Both the position numbers and the translations under genes were made by a program. Below the pieces are notes generated by a model. That model saw only the letters and a program-made list of their open reading frames with translations, did not search any database and was not told the DNA's origin. A stretch of 64,000 nucleotides of DNA from Serinibacter arcticus (GTDB lineage Bacteria > Actinomycetota > Actinomycetes > Actinomycetales > Beutenbergiaceae): NCBI RefSeq assembly GCF_004786095.1, contig NZ_RHPJ01000002.1:682001-746000 (forward strand). Direction: 5' to 3'. Position 1 is the first letter of the stretch; each line of letters opens with the position of its first letter. Positions 25,251 through 36,164 of this stretch are shown one piece after another.

Positions 25251-26150
25251 TCAGGCGCGGGGCTCGAGCGTGTCGCGCCAGGAGTGCTCCGGGCGCCAGT
25301 CGAGGATGCGCTCGGCCGCCGAGATGTCGAACAGCGTCCCGGTCCCGGACACCTCGCGTCGCAGCTCGACGCCGGGGAACACCTCCGCCAGCAGGTCGGC
25401 GGAGTCGCGACGCATGCACGTGTCCGCCGCGGCGATGATGACGTTCGGCGCGCTGCCCGCCCCGCCCAGCGCCTCCTCGGACGCGACGAGCCCCGCCCGG
25501 CACGCGGCGGCGGCGTCACGCGCGTCGATGTAGCTCCACAGGTTCCACTTCCGCGCCAGGGGCTCGTCCCACGACGGCGGGAACAGGTCGCGGTAGTCCT
25601 GCGTCGTCATGACGTTGGAGAACCGCAGCCCGACGTGGCTGACGCCCGTCCAACGCGCGTAGGTCGCCGCCATCTGCTCGGTCACGACCTTTGACAGCGC
25701 GTAGGTGCTCTCCGGCCGCGGGAAGTGGGCCTCGTCGATCGGCGCGTACCAGGGCGGGGTGTCCAGCGGCAGCCCGAGCGTGGTCTCGCTCGAGGCCCAG
25801 ACCACGCGCCTCAGCGCGTGCGTGCGCGCCGCGGAGAGCACGGCCTGGTTCATCGCGACGTTGGTCGTGAACGTGACGCCCTCGGGCCGCAGTCCCGGGG
25901 CGGGGATGTTCGCGAGGTGCACGACGCCGTCGCACCCCTCGAGTGCGTCGACCACCTGGCCGAGATCGGTCAGGTCGACGGTGAGGGCGGCGACGGCGAC
26001 GTCGCGCACCGCGGCCGGGGCGGGGGCGACGTCGAGCGCGACGACGTCGTAGCCGGCCGCCGCGAGGTCGGCGACGGTGTAGCCGCCGAGCTTGCCGGAG
26101 GAGCCGGTGACCGCGATGCGGCCGGAGGTCAGGGGGGACGCCAGTGTCAT
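25251..26150 (-). CDS. NAD-dependent epimerase/dehydratase (extended SDR)
   Basis: 299 residues, Rossmann fold with VTGSSGKLGGYTVADLAAAG at residues 14-33 and the catalytic pair in TYALSKVVTEQ (Tyr and Lys). The acidic residue after the second strand (ALDVAPAP) points to NAD as cofactor. Substrate-side residues differ from GalE, and the closest functional group I can suggest is nucleotide-sugar or uronate/aldonate-type dehydrogenases. It stands alone, convergent to pckG. Its exact substrate cannot be read from sequence. Confidence 0.8.
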   Translation of the reverse strand: MTLASPLTSGRIAVTGSSGKLGGYTVADLAAAGYDVVALDVAPAPAAVRDVAVAALTVDLTDLGQVVDALEGCDGVVHLANIPAPGLRPEGVTFTTNVAMNQAVLSAARTHALRRVVWASSETTLGLPLDTPPWYAPIDEAHFPRPESTYALSKVVTEQMAATYARWTGVSHVGLRFSNVMTTQDYRDLFPPSWDEPLARKWNLWSYIDARDAAAACRAGLVASEEALGGAGSAPNVIIAAADTCMRRDSADLLAEVFPGVELRREVSGTGTLFDISAAERILDWRPEHSWRDTLEPRA

Positions 26151-26188
26151 GGCCTCAGCGTAGGTGAACGCTCACACGCAGGCCATGG

Positions 26189-26935
26189 TCACGTCGCGTT
26201 CCACAGGTCGCGGTAGTAGGCGGCGCGCACGGGATCGGGCTCGACGCCGTACGCCGCCACGAGCGCGTCGGCCCATCCGGGTCCGTAGTTCCACTCCGTG
26301 CTCATCGCCGCGACGGCGAGGTCGGCCCACCGGTCGGCGACCCCGAGCGCGCCGAGGTCGACGTGCCCGACCCAGGCCCCGGCGTCGTCGATCAGGGTGT
26401 TGGGGACGCACGCGTCGCCGTGGCACACCACCAGGCGATCGATCGGAGGTGCCTCGTGCATCGTCGCGGGGACCACGACGCCGCGCCGGCGGGCGTTCGC
26501 GATCCGCGCCGGCACGCCCCAGTCGAAGGGACAGCCGTCGACGGGGAGCGCGTCGTGCAGCGCCCGCAGACCCTGCCCGACGGCGCGCACCGCCGTCTCC
26601 GGATCGGCGATCCACCGCGGGTCGACGGCGGAGCGCCCCGGCAGGGCGCGGGTCACGAGCCACTCGTGCGTGGCGTCGGAGCCGTGCTCGAGAACCTCCG
26701 GCACCGGGATGAACGGAGCCGCCCACGCGAGGCGGTCGGCCTCGTCGGCCATCGAGGTCTCGAGGTGGCGCGGCCCCCACTTGAGGAATCGGTCGCCGTG
26801 GCTGTCGGCGGTGCGGCCGGTCGCACGGAAGGTCAGCCCGCCGATCGCGTTGGTCCACACGGCATCGAGGGGGTCGCCCTCGGCCAGCCCGCGCACCCGG
26901 CCGGGGACCTCGATCTCGCCGACGGGGATGCTCAC
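26189..26935 (-). CDS. Aminoglycoside phosphotransferase-family kinase
   Basis: 248 residues, small APH-fold kinase. The catalytic loop is VVCHGDACVPNTLIDD (Asp and Asn) and the metal-binding DLG appears as GHVDLGALGVADRWADLA. The N-lobe has RFLKWGP with the ATP-anchoring Lys. This is the APH(3')-like layout, but many such proteins phosphorylate small metabolites rather than antibiotics, so resistance is not implied. A hairpin element lies just upstream (26988-27040). No operon partner is evident. Confidence 0.8.
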   Translation of the reverse strand: MSIPVGEIEVPGRVRGLAEGDPLDAVWTNAIGGLTFRATGRTADSHGDRFLKWGPRHLETSMADEADRLAWAAPFIPVPEVLEHGSDATHEWLVTRALPGRSAVDPRWIADPETAVRAVGQGLRALHDALPVDGCPFDWGVPARIANARRRGVVVPATMHEAPPIDRLVVCHGDACVPNTLIDDAGAWVGHVDLGALGVADRWADLAVAAMSTEWNYGPGWADALVAAYGVEPDPVRAAYYRDLWNAT

Positions 26936-26987
26936 CGGCCCAGTCTGCCCCTGCTCGGTCCCGTCCGGGGTAGCCAGGCCCGCGCGC

Positions 26988-27040
26988 GAGAACGCCCGGT
27001 GCTGCTCGACCGTGGGGTTCGAGCCGCACCGGGCGTTCTC
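26988..27040. repeat. Hairpin element (GAGAACG...CGTTCTC family)
   Basis: GAGAACGCCCGGTGC at 26988-27002 pairs with GCACCGGGCGTTCTC at 27026-27040. After one mismatch the stem continues with GCTCGA/TTCGAGC-type pairing around a small loop. It lies between the gnd stop and the phosphotransferase start, both on the minus strand, and could terminate gnd transcription. Confidence 0.75.
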
Positions 27041-27064
27041 GGCGAGCGGGACCGGCCCCGGGGC

Positions 27065-28513
27065 TCAGCTCTGCTGGGTCTCGCTCCGGTCGGCGCTCCA
27101 CTCGGTGTGGTAGACACCGCCCTTGTCGACCCGCTGGTAGGTGTGCGCGCCGAAGAAGTCGCGCTGCGCCTGGATCAGCGCGGCCGGCAGACGCTCGGCG
27201 CGGACGCCGTCGTAGTAGGCGAGCGAGCTGGAGAACGCCGGGACCGGGATGCCGTTCAGCGCGGCGCCGGCGACGACGCGGCGCCAGGAGGAGACGCCGT
27301 CGCCCACCGCGGAGGCGAAGTACGGGTCGGAGATGAGCAGCGCCAGCTCGGCGTCACGCTCGTAGGCCTCGGTGATGCGGTTGAGGAAGCGGGCGCGGAT
27401 GATGCAGCCGCCGCGCCAGATCCGGGCGCACGCACCGCGGTCGATGTTCCAGTCGTTCTCGAGCGAGGCGGCCGCGATCTGGTCGAAGCCCTGGCTGTAG
27501 GCCACGACCTTGGAGGCGTAGAGCGCGCGACGGACGTCCTCGATGAAGGCGGCCGCGTCCTTGACGTCCCAGCCGGCCGTCTCGGCGGCGAGGTCGGCGG
27601 CGCGCGCGGCCTCGCGCTGCGGCACGGAGCCGGACAGCGCACGGGCGAACGTCGCCTCCGCGATGCCCGTGATCGGCACGCCGAGGTCGAGCGCGGACTG
27701 CACGGTCCAGCGACCGGTGCCCTTCTGCTCGGCCTGGTCGAGCACGACGTCGACGAACGCCTTGCCGGTCTCGGCGTCCACGTGCTGGAGCACGTCGGCC
27801 GTGATCTCGATGAGGTAGGACTCGAGGTCGCCGGTGTTCCACTCCTCGAAGATCTTCCCGACCTGCGCGGCCGACAGCCCGAGCGCGGACCGCAGGAGGT
27901 CGTAGGCCTCGGCGATCAGCTGCATGTCGGCGTACTCGATGCCGTTGTGGACCATCTTGACGTAGTGACCCGCGCCGTCCGGGCCGATGTAGGTGCTGCA
28001 CGGGACGCCGTCGACCTTGGCCGAGATCTTCTCGAGCATCGGGCCGAGCGTCTCGTACGCCTCGCGGGTGCCGCCGGGCATGATCGAGGGCCCGTTCAGC
28101 GCGCCCTCCTCACCGCCGGAGACGCCGGTGCCGACGAAGTGGAAGCCGCGGTCGCGGAGCGACTTCTCGCGGCGGATCGTGTCGGGGAAGTGGGCGTTGC
28201 CGCCGTCGACGATGATGTCGCCCGGCTCCATGTGCGCCGCGAGGTCCTCGATGACCGCGTCGGTCGGGCCGCCGGCCTTGACCATGATGATGACCGTGCG
28301 GGGCGCCTTGAGCGAGGCGACGAAGTCCGCCGTGGACTCGCTGGGGACGAACTCGCCGTCGCTCCCGTGCGCCTCGATGAGGGCCTGCGTCTTGGAGTTC
28401 GAGCGGTTGTGCACCGCCACGGTGTACCCGTTGCGCGCGAAGTTCCGCGCGAGGTTGCTTCCCATGACCGCGAGCCCGGTCACGCCGATGTCTGCCACGC
28501 CAACGTTTGTCAT
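27065..28513 (-). CDS. gnd: 6-phosphogluconate dehydrogenase (decarboxylating, NADP)
   Basis: 482 residues, standard for the long, homodimeric form. It oxidises 6-phosphogluconate to ribulose 5-phosphate, giving NADPH. The N-terminal Rossmann motif is VTGLAVMGSNLARNFARNG with the Arg of HNRSNSK for NADP. The substrate site shows GTGVSGGEEGALNGPSIMPGG and KMVHNGIEYADMQL, and the end is QRDFFGAHTYQRVDKGG. The start at 28513 gives the canonical N-terminus; the frame is open further upstream but without conservation. It is divergent from an MFS exporter. Confidence 0.96.
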   Translation of the reverse strand: MTNVGVADIGVTGLAVMGSNLARNFARNGYTVAVHNRSNSKTQALIEAHGSDGEFVPSESTADFVASLKAPRTVIIMVKAGGPTDAVIEDLAAHMEPGDIIVDGGNAHFPDTIRREKSLRDRGFHFVGTGVSGGEEGALNGPSIMPGGTREAYETLGPMLEKISAKVDGVPCSTYIGPDGAGHYVKMVHNGIEYADMQLIAEAYDLLRSALGLSAAQVGKIFEEWNTGDLESYLIEITADVLQHVDAETGKAFVDVVLDQAEQKGTGRWTVQSALDLGVPITGIAEATFARALSGSVPQREAARAADLAAETAGWDVKDAAAFIEDVRRALYASKVVAYSQGFDQIAAASLENDWNIDRGACARIWRGGCIIRARFLNRITEAYERDAELALLISDPYFASAVGDGVSSWRRVVAGAALNGIPVPAFSSSLAYYDGVRAERLPAALIQAQRDFFGAHTYQRVDKGGVYHTEWSADRSETQQS

Positions 28514-28619
28514 GCGGCCATTCTGCCGCGCCGAGCCGTGGCGCGCAGACCGTGTCTGCCCCTCGGGCACGCGGGCGCGCACGCGGGCGGATACTGGTCG
28601 GCATGGCTGGAAGGCGAAC

Positions 28620-30071
28620 GTGACCGCGACGACGACGGCCCCACCCACCACCCTCCTGGACCCGCGGCTGCGCTGGACGACCGTCGGCGCCCTCGCGATG
28701 GTGCTGCTGGCCGCGTTCGAGGCGATGGCCGTCACCACGATCATGCCCGCGGTCAGCCGCGACCTCGACGGGCAGGCGCTGTACTCCGTCGCGTTCTCCG
28801 CGACGCTCGCCGCCAGCATCGTCGGGATGGTCGTCGCCGGTCGCTGGTCCGACCGCAGCGGTCCAGGGCTCCCGCTCGTCACGGCGATCGGCACGTTCCT
28901 CGCCGGTCTCCTGGTCGCCGGGTTCGCCGGCGCGATGGAGGTCTTCATCGTCGGCCGCTTCCTCCAGGGGCTCGGCGGCGGCGCCCTGACGGTCTGCCTC
29001 TACGTCGTGGTCGCGCGCCTCTACCCGCCGCCGCTCCACCCGCGCGTCTTCGGCGCGTTCGCCGCCGCGTGGGTGATCCCGTCGATGGTCGGTCCGTTCG
29101 TCGCGGGGGTCGTGGCCGACCGGTTGAGCTGGCACTGGGTCTTCCTCGGGGTCGCCGCGCTCGTGCTGCTCGCGCTGGTGTCGATGACGTCGGCGCTGCG
29201 GGCGATGTTCCGGGCCGACGGCGGCGTGCCCGGCGTGCCCGTCGTCGATCAGCCGGTGGACGAGGCCGACGCCGGAGCGGGCGGCTCGGCGACCGCACCC
29301 GCCCGCCGGGTCGTCGGCTCCGGCGTCGCCGTCCTGCTCGCCGTGCTCGTGACGGCGGGGCTGCTCACCCTGGGAACGTCCGCCGAGCTCGCGACCCCGC
29401 CGTGGACGTGGCTGGTGGCGGTGGGCGCCGTGGTCGTCGTCCTGGTCTCCGCGCGGCCGCTGCTGCCCCGCGGCACGCTCCTTGCGGCCGCCGGCCTGCC
29501 CGCGACCATCCTGCTGCGCGGCACGATCGCCGCCGCGTACTTCGGCACCGAGGTCTACCTGCCGCTGATGCTGCAGACCGAGTACGGGCTGAGCTCGTCC
29601 AACGCCGGCCTCATCCTCACGGTGGGCGCGCTGTCGTGGGCGACCGGGTCGAACCTGCAGGCCCGCCTCACCCACGTCGCCCCGAGGCGCATCCTCCAGG
29701 CCGGGGCGACGATGGTGATGTCGGGCGTCGCGGTGCAGATCGCGACGGCGGCGTTCGACCTCGGCCCGTGGGTCGCCGGCGCGGGCTGGCTCGTCGCCGG
29801 CCTCGGCATGGGCACGTCCTTCCCGCGCATCACGACGCTCGTGCTCGCCTACTCCACGCGCGCCGACCAGGGCGCGAACTCCTCGGCACTGTCGATCTCC
29901 GACGCGATCGGAGGAGCGAGCGCGACGGCGATCGCCGGGCTCGGCTTCGGTGCCCTCGCCTGGGCGGGTGGCACGCGGCAGTTCCTCGGCGGCTTCGCCG
30001 TCGCGCTGACGGCGGCGGTCGCGTCCGTGCTGATCGCGCGGCGTGCGGGGCGCGAGGCTCTGGAAGACTGA
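28620..30071 (+). CDS. MFS transporter (drug exporter-like)
   Basis: 483 residues with about 12-14 membrane helices. Motif A is VVAGRWSDRSGPGLPL after helix 2 and the motif C-like region is WVIPSMVGPFVAGVVADRL. The long acidic/Gly-rich loop around residues 200-225 splits the two halves. It resembles DHA2-type efflux proteins, with no substrate indicated. AAGG lies 5 nt before the GTG. purC begins 5 nt after its stop, so the two form one transcription unit. Confidence 0.8.
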   Translation: MTATTTAPPTTLLDPRLRWTTVGALAMVLLAAFEAMAVTTIMPAVSRDLDGQALYSVAFSATLAASIVGMVVAGRWSDRSGPGLPLVTAIGTFLAGLLVAGFAGAMEVFIVGRFLQGLGGGALTVCLYVVVARLYPPPLHPRVFGAFAAAWVIPSMVGPFVAGVVADRLSWHWVFLGVAALVLLALVSMTSALRAMFRADGGVPGVPVVDQPVDEADAGAGGSATAPARRVVGSGVAVLLAVLVTAGLLTLGTSAELATPPWTWLVAVGAVVVVLVSARPLLPRGTLLAAAGLPATILLRGTIAAAYFGTEVYLPLMLQTEYGLSSSNAGLILTVGALSWATGSNLQARLTHVAPRRILQAGATMVMSGVAVQIATAAFDLGPWVAGAGWLVAGLGMGTSFPRITTLVLAYSTRADQGANSSALSISDAIGGASATAIAGLGFGALAWAGGTRQFLGGFAVALTAAVASVLIARRAGREALED

Positions 30072-30076
30072 CGCGC

Positions 30077-31006
30077 GTGACCGCCCCCAGCGCCCCCCGC
30101 GACCCCTCAGCCCCCGCCGCCGTCCCCGGCTGGCGCTTCCTCGTCGCCGGCAAGGTGCGTGAGCTCTACGCGCCCGAGCCCGGGCACCCGGTCTGGGGCG
30201 ACGACGTCGTCCTCGTGGTCGCGAGCGACCGGATCAGCGCCTACGACCACGTGCTCAGCACGCCGATCCCGGACAAGGGCGCCGTGCTGACGGCGCTGAG
30301 CGCGTGGTGGTTCGAGCAGCTGGCCGACGTCGTGGACAACCACATGGTCTCCCTGGACGTGCCCGCCGAGGTCGCCGGTCGCGCGATGATCTGCCGACGC
30401 CTGGACATGTACCCGGTGGAGTGCGTGGCGCGCGGCTACCTCACGGGGTCGGGACTGGTGGAGTACCGCGCGAGCCGGACCGTGTGCGGCGTCGCGCTGC
30501 CCGACGGCCTCGTCGACGGTTCGCGGCTGCCCGAGGCGATCTTCACGCCGGCCGCGAAGGCCGCCGTCGGCGAGCACGACGAGAACGTCACCTACGAACG
30601 CGTGGCCGAGATGGTCGGGCCCGACGTCGCCGCCGCGCTGCGGAGCACCACGCTGGCCGTGTACCGGCGGGCGGAGGAGATCGCGACGTCGCGCGGCATC
30701 GTGCTGGCGGACACCAAGGTCGAGTTCGGCGCGGATCCGACGCTCGGAGCGAGCTCGATCATCCTCGGCGACGAGGTCCTGACCCCCGACTCCTCGCGGT
30801 TCTGGGACGCGTCGCTGTGGGCTCCCGGGGGAGCGCAGCCGAGCTTCGACAAGCAGTTCGTGCGCGACTGGCTGACGTCGGAGGCCTCGGGCTGGGACCG
30901 TGCGGGGGACACTCCGCCGCCCGCGCTGCCGGCCGACGTCGTCGAGCGGACGCGCGAGCGCTACGTGGACGCCTACGAGCGGCTCACCGGGCTCACGTTC
31001 GGCTGA
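30077..31006 (+). CDS. purC: SAICAR synthase (phosphoribosylaminoimidazole-succinocarboxamide synthase)
   Basis: 309 residues. It joins aspartate to CAIR with ATP in de novo purine synthesis. Typical elements are GKVRELYAP near residue 25, VASDRISAYDHVLSTPIPDK, VECVARGYLTGSG, ADTKVEFG and LTPDSSRFWDASLW. The head of about 20 residues is Ala/Pro-rich. GGAAG lies about 10 nt before the GTG, inside the end of the MFS gene. Co-transcription with an exporter is unusual and probably accidental. Confidence 0.95.
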   Translation: MTAPSAPRDPSAPAAVPGWRFLVAGKVRELYAPEPGHPVWGDDVVLVVASDRISAYDHVLSTPIPDKGAVLTALSAWWFEQLADVVDNHMVSLDVPAEVAGRAMICRRLDMYPVECVARGYLTGSGLVEYRASRTVCGVALPDGLVDGSRLPEAIFTPAAKAAVGEHDENVTYERVAEMVGPDVAAALRSTTLAVYRRAEEIATSRGIVLADTKVEFGADPTLGASSIILGDEVLTPDSSRFWDASLWAPGGAQPSFDKQFVRDWLTSEASGWDRAGDTPPPALPADVVERTRERYVDAYERLTGLTFG

Positions 31007-31060
31007 GCGGCTGAGCTCCGCTCGCACCTGTCGACGCCGCGCCGGCCCCTGCCCCGTCGC

Positions 31061-32647
31061 TCAGGACGCGACGCGGACCTCCATCAGCGCGCGTGCGGTG
31101 ACGAGCTGGCGCACGCCGACGCCGTCGGCCGCGATCCGGAAACGCAGCGACCCGCCGGGCTGCCCGAACCACGGCGGCACGATCTCGGCCTCGACGTGCA
31201 GCGGCGCCGTCGTGACGAACTGGTACAGCCGGGTGCTCGGACCGCTCGCGGTCGGCGGCAGCGAGCGGTTCGGGATCGGCGTCGCCCACGGGAACAGGAA
31301 GATCCCGTCGAGCGAGCCGAGCCGGTCGAGCGCGACGCCGGGCGGCAGCGTCGTGAGCAGCGCGCCACCCCCGCCGGCGAGCTGCGCGAAGATCTGCGCG
31401 TAGGCGCCCTGGTAGGCGTGGCCGCGGTACTGCAGGTCCTGCGCGGCGACCGGCGTCGCCGCAGGCAGCGGCGCGACGAGCAGGTTCCACAGCCAGTCGG
31501 CCGCCTCGCGCTCGGTGCCCGCGGTGTGGAACGGCTCGAAGACGCCGTAGTCGCGCACCCCGACGCTGAACCGGTGCGCACCCGTCTGCCGCAGCTCGAG
31601 CGCACCCTCCAGCGGGGCCGAGCCGGGGGCCGAGGGAGCGTCCGTGGGCAGGACGACGGCGTCGGCCGGGTACTGCGCCTCGGTCAGGCGCTGCCGGAGC
31701 GCGGCACTGGCGGCGCCGGGGCCGGCGGTCGAGGACTGCAGCCAGGCGGGAACGTGCTCGGTGCTGCGCGGGAAGGCCGTCAGGTCGGCGAGCCACTGCT
31801 CGTCGCTCGGCACGGCCGGCGCGGGAGCCGCGGTGCCGGCGGGCAGCACCATCCCGAGGGCGGGGGAGTTCCAGTACGGGCGCTCGGTGCGCTCGACGGT
31901 GAGGTCGGGCTCCACGCCCTCGCCCGGTGTCAGCGTGAGGTGCGCGGAGAACCAGGTGCCGGCGTCGGGCGTGGCGTCCTGGACGCGGAGCTCCGCGAGC
32001 GCGGCGACGGCGGCGTCGGGCAGCCCGAGGCGGACCACCTCGCCCTCGGGGGAGCGGAGGTAGGTGCGACCGGAGTGCTGCGTCCCGGCCTGCGACCACT
32101 CGAGGTGGGCGCTGTCCCAGGGGCGTCCCGCGGCGTCGACCGCGGAGCGCAGGGCGTGCGCGACGGCGGCGACGAGCGTCGTGCGGTGCGGATCCGCAGG
32201 GGCCGCGGTGGGGTCGGAGGGCTGCTCCGGCTCGACGGGCTGCCCGGGCTCGGAGGGCTCGACCGGCTCGGGCTCGTTGGGTTCGACCGGCTCGGACGGA
32301 ACCATGAACGAACGGGCGACGTGGGTCTGGTCGAGATCGGGCTCCGTGAAGACCGGACGCTCGGCCGTGGCCGTGGCCTCGTCCGGGGCCGGCACGGGAG
32401 TCGGCGGCGCGACCGGTCGCGCCCACGCCGACGGCGGCGGTTCGACGGGCGCCGACGACGGCTCGGGCGCGGAAGCCACGGCCTGCTCGGCGGGCGAGGG
32501 CAGCGGAGCCGGACGGGTGGCGGCCGAGGCCGCCTCGATCCCCGGCTCGGGGGCGGCCGCGGGGAAGGCGGGACGCGTCGGCGGCGGCGGGATCGCGCCG
32601 GGTACGGGCGCGCTGCTCGCGGTGTCGGGGTGTCCTGCCTGCTCCAT
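31061..32647 (-). CDS. TNT-domain protein (putative NAD glycohydrolase, CpnT-toxin-like)
   Basis: 528 residues. Residues 1-155 are Pro/Ala/Glu-rich and disordered, with EPVEP-type repeats. The middle (about 160-430) is a globular region I do not recognise with certainty. Residues of about 435-525 match the TNT domain (DUF4237): ALDRLGSLDGIFLFP, IPNRSLPP and VPPWFGQPGGSLRFRI. In the Mycobacterium tuberculosis toxin this domain hydrolyses NAD; the DR, NRSLPP and FGQPGG landmarks are kept, but the usual GGG is GGS and Arg follows where Gln is common, so activity is uncertain. There is no signal peptide and no small immunity-like gene beside it. GAGGATGAG precedes the ATG. It is divergent from purS. 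Confidence 0.75.
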   Translation of the reverse strand: MEQAGHPDTASSAPVPGAIPPPPTRPAFPAAAPEPGIEAASAATRPAPLPSPAEQAVASAPEPSSAPVEPPPSAWARPVAPPTPVPAPDEATATAERPVFTEPDLDQTHVARSFMVPSEPVEPNEPEPVEPSEPGQPVEPEQPSDPTAAPADPHRTTLVAAVAHALRSAVDAAGRPWDSAHLEWSQAGTQHSGRTYLRSPEGEVVRLGLPDAAVAALAELRVQDATPDAGTWFSAHLTLTPGEGVEPDLTVERTERPYWNSPALGMVLPAGTAAPAPAVPSDEQWLADLTAFPRSTEHVPAWLQSSTAGPGAASAALRQRLTEAQYPADAVVLPTDAPSAPGSAPLEGALELRQTGAHRFSVGVRDYGVFEPFHTAGTEREAADWLWNLLVAPLPAATPVAAQDLQYRGHAYQGAYAQIFAQLAGGGGALLTTLPPGVALDRLGSLDGIFLFPWATPIPNRSLPPTASGPSTRLYQFVTTAPLHVEAEIVPPWFGQPGGSLRFRIAADGVGVRQLVTARALMEVRVAS

Positions 32648-32669
32648 GCGCTCATCCTCGCACCCCCGG

Positions 32670-32675
32670 TAGACT
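32670..32675 (+). promoter_or_regulatory. -10 element of the purSQ operon
   Basis: TAGACT on the plus strand, about 85 nt before the purS ATG, gives a leader of about 79 nt with GGAG at 32750-32753. No riboswitch-like structure was recognised in this leader. Confidence 0.45.
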
Positions 32676-32760
32676 CGTGGGGGAGCGTGCACCGCCCGAA
32701 CCGGCGGCCCGCCCCGAGCCGTTCACCCCCTGCACCCCGAACCAAGTACGGAGCCTTGCC

Positions 32761-33054
32761 ATGGGACGCGTCGTCGTCGAGGTCATGCCCAAGCCGGAGA
32801 TCCTGGACCCGCAGGGGAAGGCCGTGAACGGCGCTCTGCCCCGTCTGGGCTTCACCGGCATCAGCCAGGTCCGTCAGGGCAAGCGGTTCGAGATCACGGT
32901 CGACGGCCCCGTCACCGACGAGGTGCTGGCCGACGTGCGCCGCGCTGCCGAGACGCTGCTGTCCAACCCGGTCATCGAGGACGTCGTCAAGGTCGAGGCT
33001 GACAACACCGACGCTGCCGTCGACGCCACCTCCACCACGCAGATCCCCGCCTGA
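32761..33054 (+). CDS. purS: Phosphoribosylformylglycinamidine synthase subunit PurS
   Basis: 97 residues. PurS bridges PurL and PurQ in the three-part FGAM synthase. [20 protein letters not shown] and [17 protein letters not shown] are typical. The last 15 residues (Thr/Ala-rich) exceed the usual length. GGAG precedes the ATG by 7 nt. Its TGA overlaps the purQ ATG by one base (TGATG), so the two are coupled; purL lies 18 kb away. Confidence 0.95.
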   Translation: MGRVVVEVMPKPEILDPQGKAVNGALPRLGFTGISQVRQGKRFEITVDGPVTDEVLADVRRAAETLLSNPVIEDVVKVEADNTDAAVDATSTTQIPA

Positions 33055-33776
33055 TGTCCGTCAGCGGAGCGGCCGGCGCGCGCATCGGCGTCGTCACCTT
33101 CCCCGGCACGCTCGACGACCGCGACGCGCAGCGCGCCGTCCGTGTCGCGGGTGCCACCCCCGTGCCGCTCTGGCACGGTGACGCCGACCTCGGCGGGGTC
33201 GACGCCGTCGTCCTGCCCGGCGGCTTCTCCTACGGCGACTACCTGCGCGCCGGCGCGATCGCCCGGTTCGCGCCCGTGATGACGTCGCTGGTCGACGCCG
33301 CGAAGGGCGGCCTCCCGGTGCTCGGCATCTGCAACGGCTTCCAGATGCTGACCGAGTCGCACCTGCTGCCGGGCTCGATGATCAAGAACGAGCGGCTGAC
33401 GTTCATCTGCCGCGACCAGGTGCTGCGCGTGGAGAACGCCGGCACGGCCTGGACGAACGAGTTCGCGGCGGGCGAGGAGATCACGATCCCGCTGAAGAAC
33501 CAGGACGGGCAGTACGTCGCCGACGAGCGCACGCTCGACGAGCTCGAGGGTGAGGGCCGCGTCGTCTTCCGCTACGTGGGCGGGAACCCGAACGGTTCGC
33601 GCCGCGACATCGCGGGCATCTCGAACGCCCGCGGGAACGTCGTCGGGCTGATGCCGCACCCCGAGCACGCGGTCGAGGCCGGCTTCGGTCCCGACGGCGC
33701 CGCCGGCCTGCGCAGCGGTACCGATGGTCTGCGCTTCTTCACCTCGGCGCTGACCTCGCTCCTCGCGACGGCGTAG
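33054..33776 (+). CDS. purQ: Phosphoribosylformylglycinamidine synthase subunit PurQ (glutaminase)
   Basis: 240 residues, class I glutamine amidotransferase. It releases ammonia from glutamine for FGAM synthesis by PurL. The nucleophile Cys is in [13 protein letters not shown] and the His/Glu pair is in [29 protein letters not shown] is characteristic of PurQ. It is coupled to purS by the overlapping stop/start. Confidence 0.96.
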   Translation: MSVSGAAGARIGVVTFPGTLDDRDAQRAVRVAGATPVPLWHGDADLGGVDAVVLPGGFSYGDYLRAGAIARFAPVMTSLVDAAKGGLPVLGICNGFQMLTESHLLPGSMIKNERLTFICRDQVLRVENAGTAWTNEFAAGEEITIPLKNQDGQYVADERTLDELEGEGRVVFRYVGGNPNGSRRDIAGISNARGNVVGLMPHPEHAVEAGFGPDGAAGLRSGTDGLRFFTSALTSLLATA

Positions 33777-33860
33777 CGGCTGGCCCGCTCTCGCGGCCGG
33801 GACCGCCCGTGGGCCGCGGTGAGGAGCGGCACAAGGGAAGTCCCAGGGAACCTACGGTTG

Positions 33861-33873
33861 CGTAAGTTACGGT
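33861..33873 (+). promoter_or_regulatory. Acyl-CoA ligase promoter with CGTAAGTTACG palindrome
   Basis: CGTAAGTTACG (33861-33871) is an 11-bp palindrome. It overlaps TACGGT (33868-33873), a -10 hexamer that ends 6 nt before GTG 33880. A regulator bound here would block the promoter. It is not the same site as the GTAYCNGRTAC motif found near the thiolase and TetR genes. Confidence 0.45.
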
Positions 33874-33879
33874 GGCGTG

Positions 33880-35637
<1,758 letters not shown>

Positions 35638-35697
35638 GACGTCGACGGCCGGTTTTCCACCGATCTCGTCCACAGGCCTGTGGATGACGACGGCGCT

Positions 35698-35731
35698 GCG
35701 CCCCCGAGCCTGTGCACCGACCTGGGGGCGC
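35698..35731 (+). terminator. Hairpin 60 nt after the acyl-CoA ligase
   Basis: GCGCCCCC (35698-35705) pairs with GGGGGCGC (35724-35731) around an 18-nt loop. It has no T-run. Its position after the ligase stop makes a termination role plausible. Confidence 0.4.
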
Positions 35732-36125
35732 GCGGTGGACAACTATTGGTTGACGGCTGGCCTTGTGTGCGCCGCCGGGAGGGAGCACGCTCGACCCACT
35801 CCGAGGGCACGAGGAGGCGGAACCGGAGACGGGGAGGCCACCGAGGCCGAGGGGTCGGGTGGCGCGGCAGAGGTCGGGACGGTTCGCCGTCGTGGCTGAC
35901 GCGGGTCCCCCGGGTGGCCGACAGGTCGTAGGAGTCCCGCCGAGCGATCGGCGGAGCAGCGGACGGCGACACGTCCGCGGTTCCCGCTGACACCCGCCAC
36001 CTGACCGCAGGGGTGTTCGACGCCGGGCGGTGCGGGCCGAGAGGCACGCGCGCCGGAGGAGGACGCGTCACGCCGCGGGTCGACGCGGCAGTGGATCCGC
36101 CCAGGCGGAGTCGCTCGGTCACGGA

Positions 36126-36164
36126 CGAAGGCCCCCTCGGACTGCTGTTCCGAGGGGGCCTTCG
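36126..36164. terminator. Strong GC hairpin, probable bidirectional terminator
   Basis: CGAAGGCCCCCTCGGA and TCCGAGGGGGCCTTCG are exact 16-bp arms around the 7-nt loop CTGCTGT. It lies 88 nt after the stop of the minus-strand DinB gene and 488 nt after the plus-strand ligase. The shape (A-start, CCCCC core, TT after the stem) is that of an intrinsic terminator. Confidence 0.75.

Noticed and set aside
26189..26935. Aminoglycoside resistance gene
   Set aside because: Only the general APH kinase fold is supported. There is no mobile context and no feature specific to known resistance enzymes.
27013..27030. T-loop-like GGTTCGAGCC, possible tRNA
   Set aside because: It is the loop side of the 26988-27040 hairpin. 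There is no acceptor stem, anticodon arm or CCA end around it.
32676..32760. Purine riboswitch in the purS leader
   Set aside because: The roughly 80-nt leader is C-rich and shows no three-way junction or conserved loop bases of the purine aptamer.
35669..35684. TCCACAGGCCTGTGGA as a dif, att or DnaA-type site
   Set aside because: It lacks the two-arm dif structure, is not next to an integrase or tRNA, and only loosely resembles DnaA boxes.
35684..35899. Small plus-strand gene in the 615-bp gap
   Set aside because: Its translation is low-complexity Arg/Gly/Ala with no ribosome-binding site and no conserved pattern.
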